NCBI GenBank assembly: GCA_018698795.1
Contig: JABIPG010000044.1
Span: 1-51,370, forward strand
Source of the DNA: Rhodospirillaceae bacterium
GTDB taxonomy: Bacteria; Pseudomonadota; Alphaproteobacteria; Rhodospirillales; Casp-alpha2
Length of the DNA stretch: 51,370 nucleotides
Direction of reading: 5' to 3'
Shown here: in pieces, positions 41,907 through 50,841 of the stretch
How positions within the stretch are numbered: position 1 is the stretch's first letter
Layout: each line of letters begins with the position of its first letter
Position numbers and translations under genes: made by a program
The notes under the pieces: model-generated
Told to the model about the DNA's origin: nothing
Databases searched by the model: none
The model's input: only the letters and a program-made list of their open reading frames with translations

Positions 41907-44669
41907 ATGGTTGCTACTCCTGAAATCCGATTGCCCCGACGCCCTGCCGTGATTGCCGGTGCCAGGCGCATCACGTGGTTGACGATTGATGGTGAGATCG
42001 AAACCCTGAACCGAGTCCGCGCAGCGGAAAGATTGTCAGCAGATACGCTGCCCTACGTCTGCCACGCAGGCGCCATGGCGCGGAAACTGGATATCCAGCC
42101 CTTTCCCGCCTTTGACCTGCTCGAACTGTTCGCCTTCGTACGTCCGGCACGATTCGCCTTGCCAACGCCGTTGGGGCTTGCTGAAGCCCTGGGGTTGTCG
42201 TTGCCGGGCTCGAGCGAATCGGCTGCCGCGAGCCTGCTTGCTTCATCGCGGGCACTGCTTGGTGATCTGATGGCGCTGGCAGCGGATAACCCCGAGGCCG
42301 CTCGTCAGGCTGCGGGCCAGGCGCAAGCCATGGCGCTTGCCGGTTGGCCCTGGGGCCCCAGCGTGCTCGCTGCCTTGGGCCGCCCCGACGGGCCCGAGCA
42401 AGGATCAGCCAAAGAAACCATGCGAGTCTGGAACCGATTGCCCGAATGGCAGGACGGCCCGCCCGAACCGCCGCCTGCGCATCTGCCCGTCGCCACCAAG
42501 GAGGCCCAGGCCCGACTGGGTGAGCTACTGGGCAGCGGCGCCGAAGACCGGGGCGGCCAGCGCGCCTATGTGGGCACCTGTACGCATGCATTCGCACCGC
42601 GCAACCGACGTGACGAGCCCAATCTGGTTTTGGCGGAGGCCGGAACCGGGATCGGCAAAACACTGGGCTACGTGGCGCCCGCCAGCCTGTGGGCGGAACG
42701 CAACGAGGGGGCTGTGTGGATCAGCACCTATACCCGCAACCTGCAACGCCAACTCGATACTGAGCTCGACCGCCTGTGCCCGACCCCGACCGAGAAGGAA
42801 ACCCGAGTGGTCATCCGCAAGGGCCGTGAGAATTACCTTTGTCTGCTGAACTTGGCCGAATCGGTGACTCGATTAGCGATAGGATCTGACGAGGCGGTTC
42901 CGTTGGGCTTGGTGGCGCGCTGGGCCGCCGCGACCCGCGACGGCGATATGGTGGGCGGCGATTTTCCGGCTTGGCTGGCGGACCTGTTCGGCCACCGGCT
43001 CACCACGTCGATGACCGACACCCGCGGCGAATGCGTCTATTCCGCCTGTGACCACTACCGAAGATGCTTCATTGAACGCACGGTGCGCCGCGCGCGCCGC
43101 GCCGATCTGGTAGTCGCCAACCATGCCCTAGTGATGGTGCAAGCGGCCATGGGCGGCACGGGTAGAGGCGATGACGCAAACCTGCCGACCCGCTATATTT
43201 TTGACGAAGGCCATCAGTTGTTCGACGCCGCCGACAGCGCCTTTGCTGCCCACCTTTCAGGCCGTGAGACGGCAGAGCTTCGGCGCTGGCTGATCGGCGC
43301 GGAAGATGGCGCCCGACGCCGAGCACGTGGTCTCAAGGCCCGCGCATCCGATCTGATCGGCGGCGACGGCGAAGCAGAAGAATTGATGGAAGAGGCACTG
43401 CGATGCGCGCGCATTCTGCCTGCCAACGCCTGGACGACGCGCATCGGCGGCGGCAACCCCGTCGGCCCGACAGAGGCTTTTCTGGCGAGCCTACGCCAAC
43501 AAGTCTACGCCCGCGACAGAAATGCCGATGGCCCTTACGACCTGGAAACCCCGACCGGACCACCGGTGCCAGGCCTACTGGATACGGCTGCGGAATTGGA
43601 AACGGCGCTGGGCAAGCTGGAAAAGCCGCTCAAGGGTTTAAGTACATGCCTGCTCGCCATGCTTGATACAGAGGCCGACGAGCTTGAAACCGCGACCCGT
43701 GCACGCATCGATGGGCTGGTCCGGTCCATCACGCGGCGCGGCCTACAGCCTCTGGCGGCGTGGAAATCCATGCTCGCCAGCCTACGCGCCGATACGCCGC
43801 CCGATTTCGTCGATTGGTTTGGCGTCGAGCGCATTTCCGGGCGCGATTTCGATGTCGGGTTCCGCCGTCATTGGCTCGACCCGACCCGCCCGCTGGCTGA
43901 AACCGTCTATGCGCCGGCGCATGGCGTATTGGTGACGTCCGCGACGTTGCGCGATCACACCGACGGCGACGCCACGGAAACCTGGGCCGGTGCCGAGACC
44001 CGCACCGGCGCCACCCATTTGCCGACCACACTGACCGAAGCCGATCATCCGTCGCCTTTCGACTACACCGAGAACACCAAGGTGCTTGTTGTCGGCGATG
44101 TCAACAAATCCAGCGCCGACGCAACGGCGGCGGCATATCGTGAACTGTTTCTTGCCGCCGGCGGTGGCGCTTTGGGATTGTTCACGGCCATTCACCGATT
44201 GCGTGCCGTGCACCAGCGCATTGCCGGTCCACTCGAAGAGGCAGGTCTCAATCTGCTCGCCCAACACGTGGACGCCATGGATACCGGCACACTGATCGAT
44301 ATTTTCCGAGCCGAGGAAGATACATGCCTGTTTGGCACGGACGCGGTGCGCGACGGCGTTGACGTGCCGGGGCGCTCTTTGCGTCTGATTGTTTTCGACC
44401 GTGTGCCCTGGCCGCGGCCTTCCATGCTGCACAAGGCGCGGAAATCGGCCTTCGGCGGGCGGGCTTACGACGAGATGCTCGCGCGCCTACGGTTGAAACA
44501 GGCTTATGGCCGGCTTTTGCGCCGCGCCACGGACCGCGGCATTTTTGTGATGCTGGACCGTGCCATGCCGTCGCGTTTGGCGACGGCCTTTCCGCCGGGC
44601 ATCGAGGTGCAGCGCATTGGGCTGGCGGAAGCTATCGCCCAAGTGCGTGGGTTTTTACAAAAAACATAA
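41907..44669 (+). CDS. DinG/XPD-like iron-sulfur superfamily 2 helicase
   Basis: A 920-residue ATP-dependent DNA helicase. Walker A is EAGTGIGKT at about 244-252, and the DEAH-type box is DEGH at 433-436. Four Cys between them (C312, C376, C381, C387, the last three in CVYSACDHYRRC) match the 4Fe-4S cluster of XPD/DinG proteins. Helicase motifs Ia (STYTRNLQRQL), V-VI (GTDAVRDGVDVPGRSLR, then KQAYGRLLRRATDRG) are present. The first 200 residues may be a degenerate DnaQ-like domain. Such helicases unwind DNA, R-loops or G-quadruplexes during repair. No operon partner; start ATG at 41907 follows a short gap after the small RNA promoter. Confidence 0.88.
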   Translation: MVATPEIRLPRRPAVIAGARRITWLTIDGEIETLNRVRAAERLSADTLPYVCHAGAMARKLDIQPFPAFDLLELFAFVRPARFALPTPLGLAEALGLSLPGSSESAAASLLASSRALLGDLMALAADNPEAARQAAGQAQAMALAGWPWGPSVLAALGRPDGPEQGSAKETMRVWNRLPEWQDGPPEPPPAHLPVATKEAQARLGELLGSGAEDRGGQRAYVGTCTHAFAPRNRRDEPNLVLAEAGTGIGKTLGYVAPASLWAERNEGAVWISTYTRNLQRQLDTELDRLCPTPTEKETRVVIRKGRENYLCLLNLAESVTRLAIGSDEAVPLGLVARWAAATRDGDMVGGDFPAWLADLFGHRLTTSMTDTRGECVYSACDHYRRCFIERTVRRARRADLVVANHALVMVQAAMGGTGRGDDANLPTRYIFDEGHQLFDAADSAFAAHLSGRETAELRRWLIGAEDGARRRARGLKARASDLIGGDGEAEELMEEALRCARILPANAWTTRIGGGNPVGPTEAFLASLRQQVYARDRNADGPYDLETPTGPPVPGLLDTAAELETALGKLEKPLKGLSTCLLAMLDTEADELETATRARIDGLVRSITRRGLQPLAAWKSMLASLRADTPPDFVDWFGVERISGRDFDVGFRRHWLDPTRPLAETVYAPAHGVLVTSATLRDHTDGDATETWAGAETRTGATHLPTTLTEADHPSPFDYTENTKVLVVGDVNKSSADATAAAYRELFLAAGGGALGLFTAIHRLRAVHQRIAGPLEEAGLNLLAQHVDAMDTGTLIDIFRAEEDTCLFGTDAVRDGVDVPGRSLRLIVFDRVPWPRPSMLHKARKSAFGGRAYDEMLARLRLKQAYGRLLRRATDRGIFVMLDRAMPSRLATAFPPGIEVQRIGLAEAIAQVRGFLQKT

Positions 44670-44942
44670 TTACCGATGCGGCGCCCATGCGTAGATCAAC
44701 AGGCCCATACCAAATATCACCCCCGATATCCAAAGCGCCACTGGGTCGTAGGGCGGAATGTCCATGAAATGTCCAACCATGTTGCCGACTTCGCATTCCA
44801 ACGTGGTGGAATAGAAACACTCGCTCGCGCGTTTCACGTCGTCGCCCAGCATTTGATGGAAAAACGCCAACCACCAGGCCAAAGCCGCCATGAACGTGGC
44901 CAAGCCGAACAATATTAGCAATTTTCCGAAGGGTCTGATCAC
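44670..44942 (-). CDS. Small integral membrane protein
   Basis: A 90-residue protein with two hydrophobic helices (about 8-28 and 67-84). Between them is a loop containing HQMLGDDVKRASECFYSTTL and two Cys that could form a disulfide in the periplasm. Its stop lies directly beside the helicase stop (tail to tail). Function unknown. Confidence 0.6.
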   Translation of the reverse strand: MIRPFGKLLILFGLATFMAALAWWLAFFHQMLGDDVKRASECFYSTTLECEVGNMVGHFMDIPPYDPVALWISGVIFGMGLLIYAWAPHR

Positions 44943-44949
44943 GGTTGCC

Positions 44950-45894
44950 TCAGTTCAGGTTTAAGTAGGGCGTGGCGAACAATACGGAAACGGTCACAAC
45001 GGCGACGCCCGTGGAGACCAAAATGACCGATGACGAACGCTGAACGAAGGTCGCGTAGTTCTGCGCCAAAACAAAGCAGGTCGCACCAGTCGGCGAGGCG
45101 GCCAACAACAAAGCCACGGCTGTCGGCAAAGGCGGCAACTCAACGACGCCAAACGCCAATCCCGCAACGACCAGCGGAAACACCACAAGCTTGAAGGCAA
45201 CCATGGCGCCGACCTCACCTATGCCTTCAGACACCGGCTTGCCGACCAAGAACAAGCCGATCGAAAACAGCGCACATGGCCCAGCCGCGGCACCAAGCAA
45301 CGAGCAAAAGGCGTCCACCGGGGTCGGCAGGTCGAAGCCTGAAAGTGACCAAACAATACCCGCAACCGGCGCCATCAGCATCGGATTGCGGATCACACCG
45401 CTGATCACCGCTTTCAATTTCGCGCCCGGGCGATTATCCGTTGGCTTGGCACTTTCGAGAGCAACGATGGAAATGGGCAGCCACACTAGGGCGTGCGACA
45501 CTGTCGCGATTACCGTTAAAACTCCGCCAGCCTCGCCGAACGCCGCAAACGCCAGCGGTATGCCCATGTAGCCGGTATTGCCGTAGGTGGCATTGACGCC
45601 AAACATCAAGCCATTGACGCCGCGCGCCCCATATATCCAACGCGCCACCGCGAACGCGCCAAAAAATGTCAGCACCCCGCCGCCGATGAAAACCACCAAA
45701 AAAGGGCCGAATTCGACGGCCTCGGGATCAACCCGGGCCATGGAGCGAAACAACAGCACGGGCAAGGCAACATAATAGACGAATGCATTCAACGCCTCGG
45801 AACTGGCTGCACCCAGCAATCCGCGCCGGCCCACTAAATAACCAACAAAGACGATGGCAAAAATCGGCAGGACGATATTGACGATTGGTCCCAT
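44950..45894 (-). CDS. AEC (auxin efflux carrier) family transporter
   Basis: A 314-residue membrane protein with ten helices in two five-helix halves. VLPIFAIVFVGYLVGRRGLL at the N-terminus, YGNTGYMGIPLAFAAFGEAG in helices 3-4 and LLAASPTGATCFVLAQNYAT near the end are the family landmarks. The NTGYMGIP motif corresponds to the crossover region. Bacterial AEC proteins carry malonate, malate or other small organic anions, or amino acids. The small membrane protein gene follows seven bases downstream, perhaps in one transcript. Confidence 0.88.
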   Translation of the reverse strand: MGPIVNIVLPIFAIVFVGYLVGRRGLLGAASSEALNAFVYYVALPVLLFRSMARVDPEAVEFGPFLVVFIGGGVLTFFGAFAVARWIYGARGVNGLMFGVNATYGNTGYMGIPLAFAAFGEAGGVLTVIATVSHALVWLPISIVALESAKPTDNRPGAKLKAVISGVIRNPMLMAPVAGIVWSLSGFDLPTPVDAFCSLLGAAAGPCALFSIGLFLVGKPVSEGIGEVGAMVAFKLVVFPLVVAGLAFGVVELPPLPTAVALLLAASPTGATCFVLAQNYATFVQRSSSVILVSTGVAVVTVSVLFATPYLNLN

Positions 45895-46006
45895 GGCGAG
45901 TTCTATCGCTCCTTTTGCACGAACACTGCATATTGTTCGAACGACACGCGCTATTTAAGCTGTAACGTCGCGGGCGGAAAGCAAATACCTTCAGGGAGGT
46001 TTGGGG

Positions 46007-46888
46007 ATGGGATTGTTGGATGACACAAAGATCGGCTTCATCGGGCTCGGATTGATGGGCCGTCCCATGGCGCGCAACTTAAAACGCGCCGGTGCCACGA
46101 TGATCGTCCATAACCGCTCACAAGCACCGATGGACGAACTGGCCGCCGAAGGCATGGATACGGCATCCACGCCCGCGGAAGCCGCGAACCCGGCCGAGAT
46201 TATCATCACCATGCTGACCGATACACCAGCAGTTCAGGCCGTTTTCGCCGGCGCCAACGGGATTTTGGACGGCATCCGCCCCGGCGACCTGGTCATCGAC
46301 ATGAGCACCACAAAGGCGCCGGTCACTCGCGAATTGGCGGCACGCCTGGTTGCGCTCGGAGCCAATTTCATCGACGCGCCGGTATCCGGCGGCACGATCG
46401 GTGCCGAGCAAGGCTCGCTGATCATCATGGCCGGTGGCGACGAGGCTGCCATCAAACGCGCCATGCCGATATTCGACGTCCTGGGCAGCCGCACCACGCA
46501 CGTAGGCAATGTCGGCGCCGGGCAAGTGGCAAAGGCCGCCAATCAGGTGATTGTCGGGCTGACAATTGGCGCTGTGGCCGAAGCGCTGGCGTTGGCGCGC
46601 CGCGCCGGGGTGGACCCCGGCAAAGTACGCGACGCCCTGGCCGGCGGTTTTGCCGATTCTCGAATTCTGGAGGTGCACGGCCTGCGCATGGTCGAAAATA
46701 AATTCACCCCAGGCGCACGCGCCACCGTGCAGCGCAAAGACATGAACCAGGCTTTGGAACTGGCGGCTGAACTGGGGATCGAGTTGCCGGCGACGGCGCT
46801 TGGTCGCGATCTTTATGACAAGTTGATTGATGCCGGCCACGGAGAGCTGGACCACGCGGCGTTGATCAAGGTGATCGACCCCGACTAA
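46007..46888 (+). CDS. Beta-hydroxyacid dehydrogenase (3-HIBADH/GarR-like)
   Basis: A 293-residue NAD(P)-dependent dehydrogenase. The ATG at 46007 is chosen because an agggagg ribosome binding site stands seven bases before it. Signature elements are the dinucleotide motif GFIGLGLMGRPMA, the substrate loop DAPVSGGTIGAEQGSL, and the catalytic Lys in GQVAKAANQ. It may reduce tartronate semialdehyde, 3-hydroxyisobutyrate or succinic semialdehyde; the exact substrate is unclear. It is divergent from the AEC transporter with 112 bases between, which may share a promoter region and a metabolite. It ends in a four-base overlap with the convergent membrane protein gene. Confidence 0.9.
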   Translation: MGLLDDTKIGFIGLGLMGRPMARNLKRAGATMIVHNRSQAPMDELAAEGMDTASTPAEAANPAEIIITMLTDTPAVQAVFAGANGILDGIRPGDLVIDMSTTKAPVTRELAARLVALGANFIDAPVSGGTIGAEQGSLIIMAGGDEAAIKRAMPIFDVLGSRTTHVGNVGAGQVAKAANQVIVGLTIGAVAEALALARRAGVDPGKVRDALAGGFADSRILEVHGLRMVENKFTPGARATVQRKDMNQALELAAELGIELPATALGRDLYDKLIDAGHGELDHAALIKVIDPD

Positions 46889-48744
46889 TTTTTAGTGGGC
46901 TGCGGCCAAGATTGAACCAAACGCCAGCCGTCGGCGCCATTGCCTGAGCCGGACCGCATGAGTAAATGGGAGTGGCTTTGCGGCAGCGGCACGCCGACGA
47001 CGCCCTCGAAACCATCAACCGAGCTATGCACGATGACTGCGGTAATTTTCGGTTTTGCCAGTGCCTCGCGAAAAACCTTCAAACGATCAGCGTGAAAAGC
47101 ACTGACGTGGCCGCCGTATTGCGCACGCTCGCCCAACTCGTAGCTCAAGGCGGCACTCGATTCGCCGGAGCCCTTCGGATCGGCGTTGAATACATAATCA
47201 TTGACGTCGACCAGCTTAGCAGCCCCTGCGCCGACGTAGCGAAAGTGTACCGTCATCGGTTCGCGGTCAAAACGCAGCTTGTGGGCAAAGATGAACGGCG
47301 CTGCAATGACCAGCATGATCGGCAGCCATGCAATACGGCGGGCCGCCCAACGTTTTTCGACACGCTGACGCCACAAAATCGCGCCGCCATAGGCTGTAAA
47401 CGCCACCACCAACCCGCCCAGATGCATGTTGTAGCGCCAGTATGATGCCGCCCGTAGCGCGTCAGATTTGCCAAACGTCGCTACGTAGGCAAACAATAAA
47501 AACGCGTTGTACCCCAAGAACACCATCGCGGCGAGGGCAGCAAAACGATCAAACGGCGTTTGAGAGCGAAAAAACCCACGTACGCCGAACCCTACGAGAA
47601 TGAGACCTAAAGCCAGATAGACACCTTTCTTAGACAACACCTCCAGCATCTTCGCGAGAATCTTCGGGATCAGGTCGATGTACCAGCCATCGAGGGGGCG
47701 GACAGAAAGTTCGAGACTGCCGATCTCCGAAGCCAGATGATAACGCCATGTCACATAAATCAGAATGGCAGGCCCGACGATCAGCGGCATCAGCCTGAAA
47801 AAATGCCCCAACGGCACCTGCCGGTCCCGAACCGCAACGAACAGCGTTGCCAACACAACAAGCACCACGAGTACAAGCGTCGCCTGTTTCAGGTTGATTA
47901 AAAGCGCCAGCACCAGACCCAGACTCAAGGCGAGGTGGCGAGCGCGATCGAACTCGCGCCGGCCAAGGGCTTCCAGAACAAACCAGGCGAGGATAGCAGC
48001 CGTTGCCGTGGCCACGGCGCTCGCTGTTTCCGCGTAGGCGGTGAGGACAATTTTTTGCGCGAAGGTCGGGTTGATCAATGTCGAAGCCAGCATTGCCAAA
48101 GCGGCCAGCGCCCAACCGATACGTTCACCTGACGGATGGCGACCGGCGCCCAACAACATCAAACGCACGACCAATAGCGCGAAACCGAACAATAGGAGAA
48201 TGTTGGAAAGCGCACCGGCACTTTCCAGTAATCTGCCGCCGACGCGGCCTGCAAGGTACGAAACGAAATGCCAGCTATAGGGGTAGCCCGTGAAGACTGC
48301 CTTGGAAAACAGGTTGTCGCTGCTGGGAAACGCGTCGGTCTCCAGCAGATACCGCGGGATCACCAACCAATCCGTAAACTCGTCCCATTGCGAGCCCTTC
48401 ATGCCTGCCGCCAACACCAGTAGCGGCAAGCCGAGAATCAACACCCGCCCAAGGCCCGGTGGCAAAAGCCCGTGGTCGCGCCGCCAGACGAAAATACCGG
48501 CGCCGACAGCAGCCAACCCGGCCAGCGCCGCCAGCGGCAAAAAGTGAGCTCCAATGAGAACGCCCGGCACCGTGAACAAAAAACTTACCAACGCCCAGCC
48601 AATCAGATGATCGATCTCTGGCATGCGGTCACGCCCGCCAACAAAAGCGCCCAGCGCTATAAACCCGAGCCATACCAGCCCCACAGCTGAAAGCGCTACG
48701 AGTTGGCTCGGACCTTCAATGAAAAGACTGACGTATTGGCTCAT
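46885..48744 (-). CDS. Polytopic membrane protein, possible GT-C glycosyltransferase
   Basis: A 619-residue protein with about 12 hydrophobic helices and a soluble C-terminal part (about 520-619). The ATG at 48744 begins at the first amphipathic or transmembrane region; the frame reaches to 48879 but that extension is not protein-like. An acidic cluster in an early extracytoplasmic loop (GSQWDEFTDWLVIPRYLLE) is reminiscent of the Asp/Glu catalytic loop of GT-C glycosyltransferases that use polyprenyl-linked sugars. I do not recognise a specific family. It is divergent from the sugar amidotransferase, and together they suggest surface polysaccharide assembly. Confidence 0.65.
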   Translation of the reverse strand: MSQYVSLFIEGPSQLVALSAVGLVWLGFIALGAFVGGRDRMPEIDHLIGWALVSFLFTVPGVLIGAHFLPLAALAGLAAVGAGIFVWRRDHGLLPPGLGRVLILGLPLLVLAAGMKGSQWDEFTDWLVIPRYLLETDAFPSSDNLFSKAVFTGYPYSWHFVSYLAGRVGGRLLESAGALSNILLLFGFALLVVRLMLLGAGRHPSGERIGWALAALAMLASTLINPTFAQKIVLTAYAETASAVATATAAILAWFVLEALGRREFDRARHLALSLGLVLALLINLKQATLVLVVLVVLATLFVAVRDRQVPLGHFFRLMPLIVGPAILIYVTWRYHLASEIGSLELSVRPLDGWYIDLIPKILAKMLEVLSKKGVYLALGLILVGFGVRGFFRSQTPFDRFAALAAMVFLGYNAFLLFAYVATFGKSDALRAASYWRYNMHLGGLVVAFTAYGGAILWRQRVEKRWAARRIAWLPIMLVIAAPFIFAHKLRFDREPMTVHFRYVGAGAAKLVDVNDYVFNADPKGSGESSAALSYELGERAQYGGHVSAFHADRLKVFREALAKPKITAVIVHSSVDGFEGVVGVPLPQSHSHLLMRSGSGNGADGWRLVQSWPQPTKN

Positions 48745-48887
48745 CGGATTGGTGCCCTTTGTGAATCGCCCGCACCCTAGCCATTGCCGTCTGGATTGCA
48801 ACGGCAAAGCTTTGTATGCGCCCGTGATACAGTCTTGCGCATCTTTCGTCTTGTCGATACGCGCGACCTCCGTTACCAAACAGAATC

Positions 48888-50825
48888 ATGTGTGGCATTT
48901 TCGGTTTTATCGCTACCTCTGGGGCTCAACTTGGTCCCGACCGCATCCGTGGCTTTTTGCGCGATCTGTTCGAGCTATCTGAACCGCGTGGCCAAGAAGC
49001 GAGCGGGTTGGCGCTTGCCGTGGGCAACAACATCGACGTGTTCAAACGCGGGCTGGCGCCCAAGCGGATGATGGAAACCCGAGGCTACCAGGAGTTTTTA
49101 GCCGAGAATCTAGACAGGCTGGCTTTGAGCGACGATGCCGTCTTGCAAGCTCCATTGGCCGTCATGGGGCACTGCCGACTGGTCACCAACGGCGCGGAAA
49201 TCGTCGCAGGTAATAACCATCCCGTCTTGGTGGACGGCAGTGCCGGTATCCACAATGGCATTGTTACCAATGACACGGGGTTGTGGGAACAATACCCCGA
49301 CCTGGAACGCCAACACGACATCGATTCGGAAGTCTTGTTCCGTCTGCTCGATCGCCACACGAATGACACCGGAAGCGTCGAAACCGGCTTGCGTCGCTTG
49401 TATGCGGAGATCGAAGGTTCCGCTTCCATCGCGTTTTTCCGGGCCGACCAGCCGGTACTGGGCCTGGCCACCAATTTGGGCTCGTTGCACCTGGCGGCGC
49501 TGCCCGAAGCCAACATACTGGTGTTCGCATCAGAAGCGTATTTTCTTGAATGCTTTTTGAAGCGAAATAAGCGCCACCTTGGCACGGGCCACGTGACCCA
49601 ACAGATAGCTGCGGGAAAAGGCTGCCTGATACCCTTCGACACGGCCAAGCCGGCTTTTTTTGACCTCGATAACGATGAAGCCGCTTCGGTGCCCCTCATT
49701 CAAACGGCATCACTGAACATCACCGACCATTCCAGCCGGGTTAGCGATATCCAGCGGTGCACCCGGTGCATCCTACCCGCGACTTATCCGTTCATCGAAT
49801 TTGACGACGAAGGTGTGTGCAACCACTGCCGCGACCACCAACCCATGGCCCTTGCCGGCCACGACGCACTGGAAGAACAACTCGCTCGCCACCGGTCCAA
49901 GGACGGTTCACCCGATTGCATCGTCGCCTTTTCCGGCGGACGCGACAGTTCTTACGGGCTGCATTTGTTGGTGGAAGAATACAAGATGAACCCCATCGCC
50001 TATTCCTACGACTGGGGCATGGTGACAGGCATCGCGCGGCGAAATCAGGCGCGCATGCTGGGCAAGCTGCGAGTTGAGCATATCCTGCGCGCCGCCGACA
50101 TTCCGACCAAACGACGCTACATGCGCAAAAATATTCAGGCCTGGCTGAAACGCCCACACCTGGGCATGGTGCCGTTATTCATGGCCGGCGATAAATTTTT
50201 CTACGATATCGGTCGCGAGTTGCGCCGTGAGTTGGGTATCCCGCTGGTGATTTTTTGCGCCGGCAACGAGTTGGAGCGCACCGACTTCAAGGGCGGATTC
50301 GCCGGCGTGCGCGAAAACCAGCACGGCCAACGCCTGTTCGCGTTCTCAGCCTTCGACAAATTGAAAATCGCAGCATTTTACGGCGGCCAGTATTTGCTCA
50401 ACCCGAGCTATATCAACGAATCATTGTTCGATACGGCCAATTCCTACCGCTCGTCGTTCCTGTCGAAGGACGATTTCTTGTACTTGTTTCATCACCTGCC
50501 CTGGGATGAAGACACCATCAACGACACGCTGATCAATCAATACGGTTGGGAAACCGCGCCGCACACCGACAACACTTGGCGCATCGGCGATGGCTACACC
50601 ACATTCATCAATCATCTCTACTACACCATCGCCGGATTTTCCGAGTTCGATACTTTTCGTTCGATCCAGATCCGCAAAGGGCTGATCGGCCGCGACGAAG
50701 CCCTGGCGCTCACCGCCCAAGACAACGAGCCCGACATGCATGTCCTGACGGAATTCATGCAGCAGGTGGGTCTGAACCTGGAAGAGGTCATGTCCAAGAT
50801 CGACATGATCCCGAAACTCTACTGA
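48888..50825 (+). CDS. Class II glutamine amidotransferase fused to WbpG-like N-acetyl sugar amidotransferase
   Basis: A 645-residue two-domain enzyme. It starts MCGIFGF: Cys2 is the nucleophile of an N-terminal class II glutaminase domain (to about 270), with GHCRLVTNG and HNGIVTND further typical parts. A link at about 285-315 carries two Cys pairs (RCTRCILPATYP and GVCNHC) likely to bind zinc, followed by the PP-loop AFSGGRDSSYGLH at about 344-356. This second part matches WbpG/PseA-like amidotransferases that turn an acetamido group of a sugar nucleotide into an acetamidino group. Those usually pair with separate HisH/HisF-like proteins for ammonia; here the glutaminase is built in. It leads into a flippase gene. 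Confidence 0.82.
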   Translation: MCGIFGFIATSGAQLGPDRIRGFLRDLFELSEPRGQEASGLALAVGNNIDVFKRGLAPKRMMETRGYQEFLAENLDRLALSDDAVLQAPLAVMGHCRLVTNGAEIVAGNNHPVLVDGSAGIHNGIVTNDTGLWEQYPDLERQHDIDSEVLFRLLDRHTNDTGSVETGLRRLYAEIEGSASIAFFRADQPVLGLATNLGSLHLAALPEANILVFASEAYFLECFLKRNKRHLGTGHVTQQIAAGKGCLIPFDTAKPAFFDLDNDEAASVPLIQTASLNITDHSSRVSDIQRCTRCILPATYPFIEFDDEGVCNHCRDHQPMALAGHDALEEQLARHRSKDGSPDCIVAFSGGRDSSYGLHLLVEEYKMNPIAYSYDWGMVTGIARRNQARMLGKLRVEHILRAADIPTKRRYMRKNIQAWLKRPHLGMVPLFMAGDKFFYDIGRELRRELGIPLVIFCAGNELERTDFKGGFAGVRENQHGQRLFAFSAFDKLKIAAFYGGQYLLNPSYINESLFDTANSYRSSFLSKDDFLYLFHHLPWDEDTINDTLINQYGWETAPHTDNTWRIGDGYTTFINHLYYTIAGFSEFDTFRSIQIRKGLIGRDEALALTAQDNEPDMHVLTEFMQQVGLNLEEVMSKIDMIPKLY

Positions 50826-50841
50826 CCATGAACAAACCGAC

